Assembly: GCA_015179025.1 (NCBI GenBank)
Contig: WHUX01000747.1
Location: 1 to 12,022, forward strand
Source of the DNA: Terfezia claveryi
Taxonomy: Eukaryota; Ascomycota; Pezizomycetes; Pezizales; Pezizaceae
DNA: 12,022 nt
Reading direction: 5' to 3'
Notes under the pieces: model-generated
Seen by the model: the letters and a program-made list of their open reading frames with translations, nothing else
The model's database searches: none
Told to the model about the DNA's origin: nothing
Shown here: positions 1 through 7,869 of the stretch, one piece after another
Position numbering within the stretch: the first letter of the stretch is position 1
Layout: each line of letters starts with the position of its first letter
Translations under genes and position numbers: made by a program

Positions 1-728
1 CATAGTAGCGTTTCTGGGAGGCCTGTACCCTTTTCATTGCCTGTTCTGTGTTGAGTCGTCATTTGGACAGGTTCGCTGCCATCTCCTCTGCTGCTAGCGA
101 GTGTCTGAAGTTTTGATGTACGGCTTTGTCCCCGAAGTTCTCTGGAGCACATCCGTACAGGAGGTCAAACGGTGATCTGCCTGTTGACGAGTTGATGCAG
201 GAGTTGTGTGCAAATTCGACTGCGGGCAAGATTCAGCCATTTGTCACTGGATTCCAAGATCATGATCCTCAGTGTAGCCTCTATTGTGCAATTGGTGCGC
301 TCTGATTGGCCGTCTGCTTGTGGGTGGTAAGCTGTGGTCATAGCCAACTTCATTCCAGTAAGGGCCATCAGTGTCTTCCAAAACCCTGATGTGAACCTTC
401 TATCACGGTCGCTGATTATCACCGAGGTTATGCCCCATGTCGCAAAGAGGGTTGTGAAGTACCGATTTGCAAACTGTTCGGCTGTATCAGATTTTCTGCA
501 TGGTCTCAGTCTCACTGCTTTTGTGTACTTGTCAGTACATGTCGCGAGTGAGTCGATGCTTTTCACTGGAGGTAACCCTTCCACAAAGTCAATACATATT
601 GTATGGAGGGGGGTCACTGCTGGTATGGGTTGTAGGTTCCCTAGTTTTTCGATGTGTCGGACTTGACTATTTGACATTCGTGGCATGACTTGCAGTATAT
701 TTCTATATCCTTCGCCATCTTTGGCCAA
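1..728 (-). pseudogene. Integrase catalytic core and start of C-terminal region (broken, cut by window edge)
   Basis: In the frame covering about 645-230 the triad is visible: Asp47 in ICIDFVEG, Asp107 in IISDRDRRF and Glu143 in ADGQSERTN, spaced D-59-D-35-E as expected for retroviral-type integrases. This catalyses strand transfer of element DNA into the host chromosome. Near 230 the frame changes by one and the core continues with an SSTGRSPFDLLYG block in the new frame. An in-frame TGA at 61-59 follows, and then integrase-like sequence runs to base 1. The far C-terminus, including any chromodomain, lies outside the window. Confidence 0.9.
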
Positions 729-1019
729 TATACTCTTGTCTTCGCTTTTTCCAGTGTTCGTTTCGAACCTGGGTGTCCCATCTCATCATGAAGAACTCGT
801 ATTATTCCAGACGGCATTCCTGGGGGATGCATATCTGGTGGGAGTCACCTTTTCGTCGCAGTAGGAGGTCATTTGGACTCCATTCAAAGCTTGCATTCTC
901 TTGAGAAGGGGTGTCATTCTGACTCTCAACTCGACCCCTGTTCAAAGACAGCCACACTCTAAGGGTTCCGTTCCACTTCCTCGACTTGGATAGGTCCCCG
1001 CACATATCCACCAAAGAAC
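641..1019 (-). pseudogene. Integrase N-terminal HHCC zinc-binding domain of pol
   Basis: The frame from ATG 832 encodes an integrase H2C2 finger: His15 (VLHDEMG), His20 (GHPG), a YWPKM block, then Cys50 and Cys53 (CHEC). The preceding frame (to about 835) supplies the RNase H-integrase spacer, with a frame change near 835. Its own frame ends at 643-641 inside an A-run (T-run at 645-649 on the plus strand), where a one-base length change separates it from the catalytic core in the next frame. Confidence 0.85.
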
Positions 1020-1666
1020 TCATCTGTTGCATATGCACGCCTGATCTTCAAGTAAGTCTGGTTTCATTGACGAGATATTGGTTGAGAAAGAGCGGATCAC
1101 TAGATGTCTTGACAGTGGGTCCACATTCGAGTGAGTGAGCCCTAGTCTATGTATTATCTTGATCTTGTTTTCCATTGGTCCCAATAGCATTGCCCATTTG
1201 TGTAGGCGGGAGTTTGTGGATTGCTTTATTGACCATAGCCATTGCAGTGTATGGTGGTCTGTCACAACAGTGACTGATGAGCTGTCAAGATAATGAGACA
1301 GTTTAGTGAAGGACAATATACTCCCAGATTCCATTTCTGTCGCTGAGTAGTTCTTTTCTGCTGGAGTGAGGGATCGCGATATGAAGAGGATGGGGTGTTG
1401 ACGGCCATCGGTATCGCAGTCTTGTTGCAGAGCTGCTCCGAGTCCTGTTTTAGATGCATCTGTATATAGGTAGAATGTTTGTCATAGTTTGGGTACCTTA
1501 GAACAGGGGCTTTATATAGAGGTCTTTCAGTTGCTCTAGTACCATCGTTCCTTTTCGAGGGTTGGCTCAACCGTCTGTCTACCTACCTTCCTTGCATGCT
1601 GTTTAGCATCCAGTCTACTCAAGGATTCCTTCTCTGCATATTTCAGCGCTGTCGTCAGGGGTTCTG
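1020..1666 (-). pseudogene. RT connection and RNase H domain of pol (frameshifted)
   Basis: Directly left of the solo LTR the minus strand continues the RT connection region, in frame with RT if the insert is ignored. It then reaches an APVLRYPNYDKH block and YTDAS at 1466-1452, which holds the first RNase H catalytic Asp. The next conserved block, TVVTDHHTLQWL (about 1272-1237), lies in another frame that ends at 1020. At least two single-base frame changes separate the YTDAS block from its neighbours near 1480 and 1330. The order and motifs match the gypsy RNase H type. The gene is broken. Confidence 0.85.
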
Positions 1667-1671
1667 CTATT

Positions 1672-1960
1672 TGTTAGGGGCGAGCTAGTGATCACGGTGA
1701 TATCTGTCGGTATATCGGTATATAGAGTGCACGAAGGCATAATCACTAGGCTCGAGCCTAACTGGGCTAACATAGAGCGAAGAATATAGACTGATTCATT
1801 TGATAAAGTAAAGTAACCCAGCGATACAAGACTTCGCTCGAGTCTTAGAGAACAAGAACTAGATACAAGAAGTGGGCCAATATATAAGAAAGCGGGGCTG
1901 CCTTCAGGCCACCCACCATCGGGTGCCGCCGGTCATGCCTGCATAATCTCAGCCGTAACA
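1672..1960 (+). mobile_element. Solo LTR of a second LTR retrotransposon, with 5-bp target duplication
   Basis: The segment is 289 bp, starts TGTTA and ends TAACA, and is flanked by CTATT on both sides (1667-1671 and 1961-1965). A 5-bp duplication and TG...CA ends are hallmarks of LTR-element integration. Removing the insert and one CTATT joins the RT and RNase H connection codons in frame. A promoter-like CCAATATATAAG at 1877-1888 suggests transcription toward the right, hence plus orientation. There is no internal region, so it is a solo LTR from LTR-LTR recombination. It shows no obvious similarity to the 110-bp putative LTR at 6548-6657, so it comes from another family. Confidence 0.88.
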
Positions 1961-3012
1961 CTATTGATGCAAACTTCGGAATAAATTGTCTATAATACGA
2001 GAATTGGCCCAGTATCCTTCTCAATTCTTTCACTGTCTTTGGGAAAGGTAGTGCCTTGATTGCTTCAGTTTTTTGTTCCAGGGTTCTCAAACCCAGTCTT
2101 GATACTCTGAGGCCTAACAAGTCTACACTCATGAATCTGAAGTTGCACTTCCTTTCGTCGAGGGTTAGATTCACCCTCTTGAATGCAGCCAGGACCTTTG
2201 CCAGGTGATCTAGGTGGTCCTTCCAGGATGGTGACCAGACCACCACATCATCAATATAAGCCAGTACGAATTGCCATCTCCAGCGGCCCAGTAGTGAGTC
2301 AATCGAGCGTTGGAAGAAAGCTGGGGCATTTTGGAGGCCGAACGGGACTCTTTTGTATTGCCATTGACCCTCTTTCTCCGTTGCAAAAGCACTCAGCCAT
2401 CTCGATTCAGGGGAGAGTTCGAACTGGTGGTAACCTTTATTAGCATCCATTGTAGAGAAGTATAGTGCACCAGACAGGGCTGTGAAGACCAAGTCAGGTC
2501 TGGGAATTGGGTACCGATCCATTGGGGTGATATTGTTTATTGCTCTGTAGTCGACGCAGAATCTGTATTTCCCATTTTGTAATACCATCACTACAGGTGA
2601 AGCTACCGGGCCAAATCCTTTCTCTATGATATCCAATTTCTTGAGTGTTTCCATACTCTCGGTGATCAGTCATGAGGTTCGGGGAGATTCTCTATAGGGT
2701 TGAGTTCTGGGGATATTCTTCTCTGGGATTGTATCTATTTTCATCGATGGTAGTTCCACCTTTCCCAACCTTCGGCCCTCGAATGCGAAGCAGGTAGTAA
2801 ATCGTTTAATAAGGGCAGCTAGTTGGTCTTTCATTTCCTTAGTCAGATTCTTATCGATTGTGATAACGAGTTTGTCGAACTCTGGGGATGGGCGTAGTGG
2901 TTCATCAATATCCAATTCTAGCTTCTCCACATTCCATTCATCTACTTCTAACTCCGCTGACAGGCCAAATGGTTCTGTTGGGATCTTGTCTAGATCTTGT
3001 CCTCTGTTGATG
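1961..3012 (-). pseudogene. Reverse transcriptase domain of pol (broken)
   Basis: The frame opens around 3012 with the acidic pre-RT region, passes a conserved PYR-SPR junction and meets a single in-frame TGA at 2672-2670. It resumes in the same frame at 2669. After ATG 2654 it shows the canonical RT blocks: a CVDYRAIN block, a catalytic Asp in FSTMDANKGYHQ (Asp 70 of that segment), FGLQNAPAFFQR, and YIDD at residues 133-136 (about 2258-2247). The thumb (LPFPKTVKELRRILGQFSYY, then FIPKF) follows. The reading is cut at 1961-1965 by the solo LTR, after which the codons make no RT sense. The catalytic motifs are intact, so the disabling lesions are the TGA, the frameshift upstream and the insertion. 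Confidence 0.92.
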
Positions 3013-3322
3013 ACTTCGGCGGTTTTCCTTTGGGTCTGGCTTTCGAGTCTTAAGATCTGTTTTGTATTCTTTCTTCCTGTGCTTGTTGGATCCAGGTAGT
3101 GTTGCCTTCTTCAGTTTCTCTATTGATCTCCGGGAGTTTTCTGTTTCTCTCCTCATCAGCACAATGATTCCTCCATCTAGTGATATCTGGGCTCTCAAGT
3201 CCTTTCCTGCTGGCGTTGTCTAGGTACTTTGTCATGTCTCTATCTCTTACTTTATCAAACTTCCCTTTTTCTATGTCTCTTTTCTCTTTCCTTTCCCATT
3301 GTCTAGTCTTTTTCTGGCCCAC
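3013..3322 (-). pseudogene. Charged protease-RT linker of pol
   Basis: A minus-strand frame starting at 3322 continues pol after the protease frame ends, shifted by one. It encodes a very Lys/Arg/Glu/Asp-rich segment with no domain I recognise and ends at a TAA at 3052-3050. The following part of pol then reads in a third frame. A low-complexity charged spacer between protease and RT is plausible for this element family, but the segment could also be partly diverged coding sequence. Confidence 0.5.
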
Positions 3323-4138
3323 ATCTTTCTTTCCCCATTTCCACCAGGTCCCATTTCTGTATTAGGCGATCGTCAGCTTTTCCCAGTGGTCGAGGCTTGA
3401 CCAATTTGTTCCAAAAGCTGTCCAAGGTTGGAGTCGTATAGTCAAGGGCCCATGTCGTGGCGCAGTAGGGGGCATATTGTGTGGTCATGACTGGATATGC
3501 GTGTATTTGGTGTTCATCCTTCAGATGTGTACTGGTACCGGGTAGGTTTGGCGTATCGTAAGAGTTTTGGATCAGTGTTGGGGTGGCGAAGTATGTCATC
3601 TTCGTATTTGTTTTCAGTACTCGCACTGAACCTATGATCTCACCTTTCATCAATTTCATCGGGGAGTCGCACATGTTAGAGAAAGTGAGTACAGGTGTGT
3701 CTTTATGCATGAGGGTGGAGGGGATGCGGCCATGTAGTTCTCGTGAGGTGTCGATGAAAGCTTTCGGTGCAAACAGGAGGGTCTGTCCTTCCGGAAACTT
3801 GCATGAAACACTCACTGGGAGTAGCACATCGCCGTGGGGGGGTATCACCGTGTCTTTCAATACCATGACTGTGTTTTTAAGTGTCATTTGTGTCTTTCTT
3901 GAGTTATAGTCTGCCATCGGTATCTCCATTTTCCTAATCCGGATTATCCCTTCGCTCTCTATAAAGTCCATTCCATAAGCTCTGGTGGCGTCTCTGCCAA
4001 TCAAGAAGTTGCACTCCAACTCTTTCACCACCTGGAATTCGATATAGATTTTCGTTACCTTACCAAAGGATATATCACCCCTAAGAGCTGTGGCGTCTGG
4101 TAAATATACGGAAATCAGAGCAAAACCCAGTGTCTGTA

Positions 4139-4388
4139 ATCATCAGCAAGAAAAAAGTGGCATCGGGATGCCAGGTGGTGTCTCCAGGAGACAGGGTTGT
4201 CTCTTATGTCTTTTGTGTCTTTTGTGTCTTCTGGGTGTCTCCTAAGTGTCTCCTATATGTCTCTTAGTGTCTCCCAGTGTCTCCAGGAGACACTAGGAGA
4301 CATTCTGCTAATCATGGAGACACATCTTGTCTCCAGTGGCATTACTGTCTCTAGAGACACTAGAGACAAACTATTTTTTTCCTGATGA
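4139..4388. mobile_element. MITE-like inserted element, TA-flanked, with GTCTC/GAGAC palindromes
   Basis: The 250-bp segment is bounded by inverted ends: ATCATCAGCAAGAAAAAAG on the left, and on the right TCATCAGGAAAAAAATAG when read from the other strand (imperfect, with a one-base offset at the tip). TA dinucleotides flank it at 4137-4138 and 4389-4390. Taking out the insert and one TA makes the retropepsin frame continuous in codon register. It has no coding capacity. Inside it are a TGGCAT/ATGCCA hairpin (4158-4173) and three perfect GTCTC palindromes. TA duplication and short size point to a non-autonomous Tc1/mariner-type element, but this superfamily assignment is inference. Confidence 0.8.
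4179..4372. repeat. GTCTC/GAGAC repeat cluster within the MITE
   Basis: By eye I count nine GTCTC and six GAGAC pentamers here. Three form perfect palindromes: TGTCTCCAGGAGACA at 4179-4193, the same 15-mer at 4278-4292, and TGTCTCTAGAGACA at 4346-4359. Between the first two lies an irregular run of TGTCTC(C/T) and TGTCTT units spaced about 9-13 bp. The density is far beyond the surrounding sequence and explains the fortuitous plus-strand open frame here. It could be subterminal transposase-binding sites or a slippage-grown minisatellite. Confidence 0.85.
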
Positions 4389-4710
4389 TACACCTCCACC
4401 GACTCCTCAAAACGATGGGGAGTGTATAGGGTTGTCTTTGATCACTGCGTCTGGGGCCCTCAGCCTCAGGACATCCAAGCGGATGAGGCATTGACCTCCA
4501 GAATCTCCACAGCCTGTCACGGTCAGTGTGTTTCCCTTTGGGGTTGACAGCCAGACCTCTATGGGGAGAGGGTGGCCATTGAGGTAGGACAGGCCGTCTC
4601 CCATTGAGGGGGGGTGGGCAGCTCCATTATTGGGAGTTTATCAGCTCTGGGAATGGTCCGGGTTTTCAAGAAGGATAGGAAGGTGTTTACCACTTTCACG
4701 GTGTATGTTG

Positions 4711-6372
4711 TTATCTTAGGTTGTCTAAGTGGTCTGATAAATCTGACAGATCTTGCTCCTCGTCTTCTGAGGTTTCTGTTTCATCCTCTGACTTCGGAAT
4801 CAAGTTCGTATTGTAGGTTTTTTTGCTCGAGGAGTTATTGTTTCCTTTCTTTGCCTCTTTATTCCTTTCCAATTCCTTCTTCCCTGTCTCCTTTGTCTCT
4901 TTTTTCATCCATTTGGATCCTTGACCTCTATCCCTCAGTCTGTTATCCTTGCTGGGTTTTCATTCCTTGTTGCGGTTTTCAGATCTGTCGAGGCGGGATC
5001 ATCATTTTAACTTTTCTGCCATCTCATGACGTTGTATGAGCTCATCTCTGAATTCCTTCTGGTTGTGTTATTTCCATGATACCACCATGAGATCAGGTGC
5101 GTGTTGTGACAAACCCTTCCAGATTTCCCGCATGACTTCGACCTCTGTTATGAATGGTTCAGCTCGTTTGTGCATTGCTGCTTTGTCGTAGAAATATTCT
5201 TCCACTGATTCCTTCCAAGGTCTAAATATCCTGGCTTCAGCTCGTTCCCTACTGCGTCTCAGGTCTTCTCCAAAGCCATCTCTGAGGAGATAGGTCCATC
5301 CCGCCAGAGTTCTGGTGAAAGCCCGGTCATCAGGGGGAATAGCTATAAACCATTCTCTTGCCACTCCTTTCATGCATCGGGGGAGTATCAGCATCACTCT
5401 CTTCTCCCCATATATATTGGATATGATTTCAAGTGTTCTGATATAGTGTTCGACGTCTTTCCCATCAAATTCGCCAATGTCTTCCACTTTTAAGGGGGCT
5501 TCTCTTGGTTCGTTTCGACGGTCATAGCCATCTTCTCGAGGGCGTCTGCCCCCTCTTCTTTCCCGTGACCGGTCATCCCCTCTCCTGTCACGGGATCTCT
5601 CGTATCTCTCTCTATGTCTTTCATCCCCTCTCCTGTCACTGGATCTCTCGCGTCTCTCTTTATGTCTTTCGTCGGGTCTGGTTTGTCTTGATTCCTGTTG
5701 TATCCCGTCATCTTCCAGTCTGTCCCTGTCATCGTCCTCCCCCTCATCTCGTCTACCTCGGATGTGCAGACCAGCATGATCTAAGGCTGGGGATCCAGGT
5801 CTCGACCTTGAGTAACCATTGTCCTGTTCCCCTGGTTGGCAGAATGGGAGTTTTGGGCAGGGGTTTCGAATATTGGAGTGGATCATCATTGTCGAGTTCA
5901 CATATCTGCCCTCTGCCCTTGTGTACAGGATATGTTGGATGGGGTAGCTAGGCTGTTGAGAAGTCTCTCTTAATTCCAGAGATAAGATCCTTTGCTCGAA
6001 GGTCTTGAACTTCTTCTCCAACGTCTTCTGTAATTTCTCCAGCATGTTATTCCTTCTTTTTTCCATCTCCATCATCAACAGTTTCATCTCTTTTAGCCCT
6101 TCGTCTCGGTTACCTGCCATCTTATCTCTCTCTTGGTTTGATTGGTGATTTCTCTTGTAGATTGGGGGGGGTTTTGCTCCCCCTCCTTTCCCCGTTGCTC
6201 CGATTCCAGAGGTGTGAGTGTCTATTGTATCTTTGGTTGTCTCGGGCACCTCTTCAAGGTTAGGTACCTCTTCGAGGTCATCCAGATCTTCTTCCTCTTC
6301 AACAAGGGAGTTGATGTCTGGGTAATATAGGTTCCTTTCGTTTCCCGGTGGGGTTCGAGGAAGGCGGGACAT
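4711..6372 (-). pseudogene. gag (capsid-like) of the gypsy element, interrupted by stops
   Basis: The first ATG of the long gag frame is at 6372; the frame is already open upstream to 6411, but only with a GTG codon. From the ATG the first open stretch is 434 codons. It shows an acidic/proline-rich N-terminus, a predicted coiled coil around residues 95-135 (Met/Glu/Lys/Leu heptads), a long Arg/Asp/Glu-rich tract containing a 16-residue tandem repeat, and then a retrotransposon-gag core with an FDG...YI..L start and a GVAREWF motif. A TAA at 5070-5068 ends this stretch, but the same frame continues with gag-tail-like charged sequence to 4711, broken by TGA at 5004-4999 (two in a row) and 4962-4960. 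No CCHC zinc knuckle is visible. The family assignment is firm; the exact ends are approximate. Confidence 0.85.
5574..5669 (-). repeat. 48-bp in-frame tandem repeat inside gag
   Basis: Two adjacent near-identical 48-bp units (5574-5621 and 5622-5669) begin CATCCCCTCTCCTGTCAC on the plus strand and differ by a few substitutions. 48 is 16 codons, so the copy number can change without breaking the frame. It encodes the Arg/Asp/Glu-rich repeat of the gag linker (motif RDRRGDERHRER). A third, more diverged unit follows on the high-arginine side near 5550. Confidence 0.8.
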
Positions 6373-6414
6373 GTTCTTCCGAGGAAGAGTTGAGCTTGCT
6401 TTCTTGATCACTGC

Positions 6415-6455
6415 CAGAGCAAGGCTCAGTCAAGCATCCCAGAGCGAGGCTCAGT
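6415..6455 (-). repeat. Imperfect 25-bp-period duplication in the gag leader
   Basis: On the plus strand CAGAGCAAGGCTCAGT (6415-6430) recurs as CAGAGCGAGGCTCAGT (6440-6455), one mismatch in 16, with a period of 25. It lies in the untranslated leader between PBS and gag start. It may be part of a packaging or leader structure or a simple slippage duplication; the sequence does not decide. Confidence 0.6.
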
Positions 6456-6528
6456 GGTATAAAGCAAGTTTACGAGTCTTCTGGTAAAAAAGAGGGGCCC
6501 TTCTCTCGGGGCCTTCGTTCCAAGAGAA

Positions 6529-6544
6529 CGAGGTGTTGCTACCA
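6529..6544 (-). other. Putative primer-binding site (PBS)
   Basis: The minus strand reads TGGTAGCAACACCTCG starting 3 nt after the putative LTR end. A PBS normally begins with TGG, the complement of the tRNA 3' CCA end. The donor tRNA would need to end in ...GGTGTTGCTACCA. I cannot match it to a particular tRNA without the genome's tRNA set. Confidence 0.5.
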
Positions 6545-6547
6545 AAT

Positions 6548-6657
6548 TGTAAGATGGAGGCTTGTATGCAGGATGTCATTCTCCTCTAGCTATCGATCTC
6601 GACTAATATACAGGCTTCGCCAAGGGGCTAATCTAGTGTAGGTGCTCCATCCTTACA
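6548..6657 (-). repeat. Putative short 5' LTR of the gypsy element
   Basis: On the minus strand this 110-bp segment begins TGTAAGGATGG and ends CCATCTTACA, giving the TG...CA ends and short inverted terminal repeat expected of an LTR. A primer-binding-site-like TGG follows after a 3-nt spacer, and gag begins about 180 nt further on. A weak TATA-like TGTATATTAG lies inside. LTRs this short are unusual for fungal gypsy elements. The matching 3' LTR would lie left of base 1, so this call rests on terminal structure and position only. The outer boundary could be wrong if the true LTR extends further right. Confidence 0.6.
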
Positions 6658-7869
6658 CAGTAGGCCCAATATCTCACCGCGCCGCACAGACGAATGTCAC
6701 AATCGAGATATAAGCTGTCACTCAAGTACGTCCCCAGAGTCCCTGTCATAATTATGGGCAACCCACTGACCGTACTGGTGAGTCTGGATTCCTGTGGTAT
6801 ATAGGTCTCTGAGAGCCCTCTGGTTAGATAATATACCAGTCCCATGCGCTCAAGGAGCAGAAACACAGGACATTCAACCTAGGCATAGGGGGCCGGGTCA
6901 TTTATATATTCTACGAAAGATTAGATCTGGTAACTCGTAACTACGTACTTAGCTAAGGTATCTGTCCAACTATACCGAGCTCAAGCACTCTCCCAGCTTC
7001 CTTCGTTTCTAGCTGGTAGACTGGCCCTCCAGCACCGAGCATATAGCAGGTAGGTACGAAGCACTTACCTTCTGGAGTCCATGCTATAGAACCATCAAGT
7101 GCCCCAATTCTAGCGCCAACAGTCCTAGTAGTTTCTTTCAGACCACAGAATGTGATCTCGTTGGCACACCCCTACGTGCTCTCGCCGACCTACAGTTGAA
7201 CAGGAATATTTAAGGGGGAGATGGAAGCTATTTGAATGAAGGTACAGAATACGGTTGAAATTTTCAAGTTGGGTTTGTATTTCTAGCCATTCTGTTACAC
7301 CTTCACAGGTTAGAAATCTGCACATCAGAGTAAGTAGAACATAAGTATGATACAGGTTCCGAGACTACAAAGGCATGCTCATAGGCAAACAACTGAAATA
7401 AGCCAGCTTAAGTCAGAGCTCGAGTACTGTACATACAACCAAAAGATCAGCTTATTACTTTCAAATCTCCCTAGAGCAAGAGCCACAGCCTCATTACGAT
7501 CTTTATAGAATGGAGATATCACAGACTAGTAATTAGTCTGGTCGATACGGCCCCTCCTGTATGGTAAGTACTCAGCTACAGAATCTGTGGCGGACACTAG
7601 AGGAAAATGAGTTCCATAAACCCCATGTAAATAATTTGCACACTGAAAGGTGAATAGACATAAACAAAAGAGTACGAGAAACACCCCCAAACCAAAGGAG
7701 AAAACCGCCAAAAAAAAAGCGACAAAGCACAGCCAACCCTATGGGACGCTTAAGAACAGGTTCATAAGATTCAAAAGATTATCATTCTCTCCTGGGTATG
7801 TGTAATGAAAAATCAATGCATACGTAGAAAGTCTATTCAGTATATCGTTGGTTGAACGTGGTAGTAGGT
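6658..7869. other. Intergenic region between the retroelement LTR and the SUZ12-like gene
   Basis: No gene is supportable in this ~1.2-kb stretch. Short open frames exist on the minus strand. The longest with protein-like composition runs about 7184-6957 (some 75 codons without a good start), and I recognise no family in it. The portion just left of 7870 should contain the 3' UTR and polyadenylation site of the SUZ12-like gene. No tRNA, tandem array or clear LTR pair was found. Confidence 0.5.

Larger units (their letters stand above)
3303..4710 (-). pseudogene. Retropepsin-like aspartic protease of pol, split by a MITE and frameshifted
   Basis: The catalytic DSG lies at 4505-4497 in a GCGDSGGQCLI context, typical of gypsy retropepsins. 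The C-terminal half carries LIGRDATRAYGMD around 4004-3966, which matches the family's hydrophobic-hydrophobic-G-x-D ending. Between these halves lie a TGA at 4409-4407 and the 250-bp insertion at 4139-4388. If the insert and one TA copy are ignored, the frame on the two sides is continuous. Upstream (4605-4710) the protease N-terminal flank is in another frame, with the change falling near the poly-G run at 4606-4613. Downstream, a further ~230 codons without recognised domain run to a TAG at 3305-3303. The protease role is clear; the gene is dead. Confidence 0.8.
1..6657 (-). mobile_element. Degenerate Ty3/gypsy LTR retrotransposon (5' LTR to integrase; 3' end outside window)
   Basis: Read on the minus strand, the stretch holds a putative LTR, a primer-binding site, gag, an aspartic protease with DSG, a reverse transcriptase with YIDD, RNase H, an integrase HHCC finger and an integrase D,D35E core. 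Protease-RT-RNase H-integrase order defines Ty3/gypsy (Metaviridae-type) elements. The copy is non-functional: the reading frame changes near 4605, 3310, 3010, 1500, 1330, 835, 645 and 230, and in-frame stops occur in gag, protease, before RT and in the integrase tail. Two later insertions (1672-1960 and 4139-4388) interrupt it. The left end is cut by the window, so the integrase C-terminus, any chromodomain, the 3' LTR and the target-site duplication cannot be judged. Confidence 0.93.

Noticed and set aside
755..770. GTTTCGAACC resembling a tRNA T-arm
   Set aside because: No acceptor, D or anticodon arms surround it, and it lies in the integrase zinc-finger coding sequence.
1845..1960. RT reading frame continuing left to 1845
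   Set aside because: These codons lie inside the solo LTR, and the real pol sequence resumes in frame at 1666.
4197..4385. 62-codon plus-strand open frame rich in Ser/Val/Leu
   Set aside because: It is produced by the GTCTC repeat cluster inside the MITE, with no start context or domain.
4614..5039. 141-codon plus-strand open frame
   Set aside because: It lies opposite the decayed gag tail and protease flank on the minus strand, has low-complexity Ser/Leu/Phe composition and no domain.
5505..5951. 148-codon plus-strand open frame
   Set aside because: It is antisense to the Arg/Asp/Glu-rich part of gag and reflects that repeat's composition.
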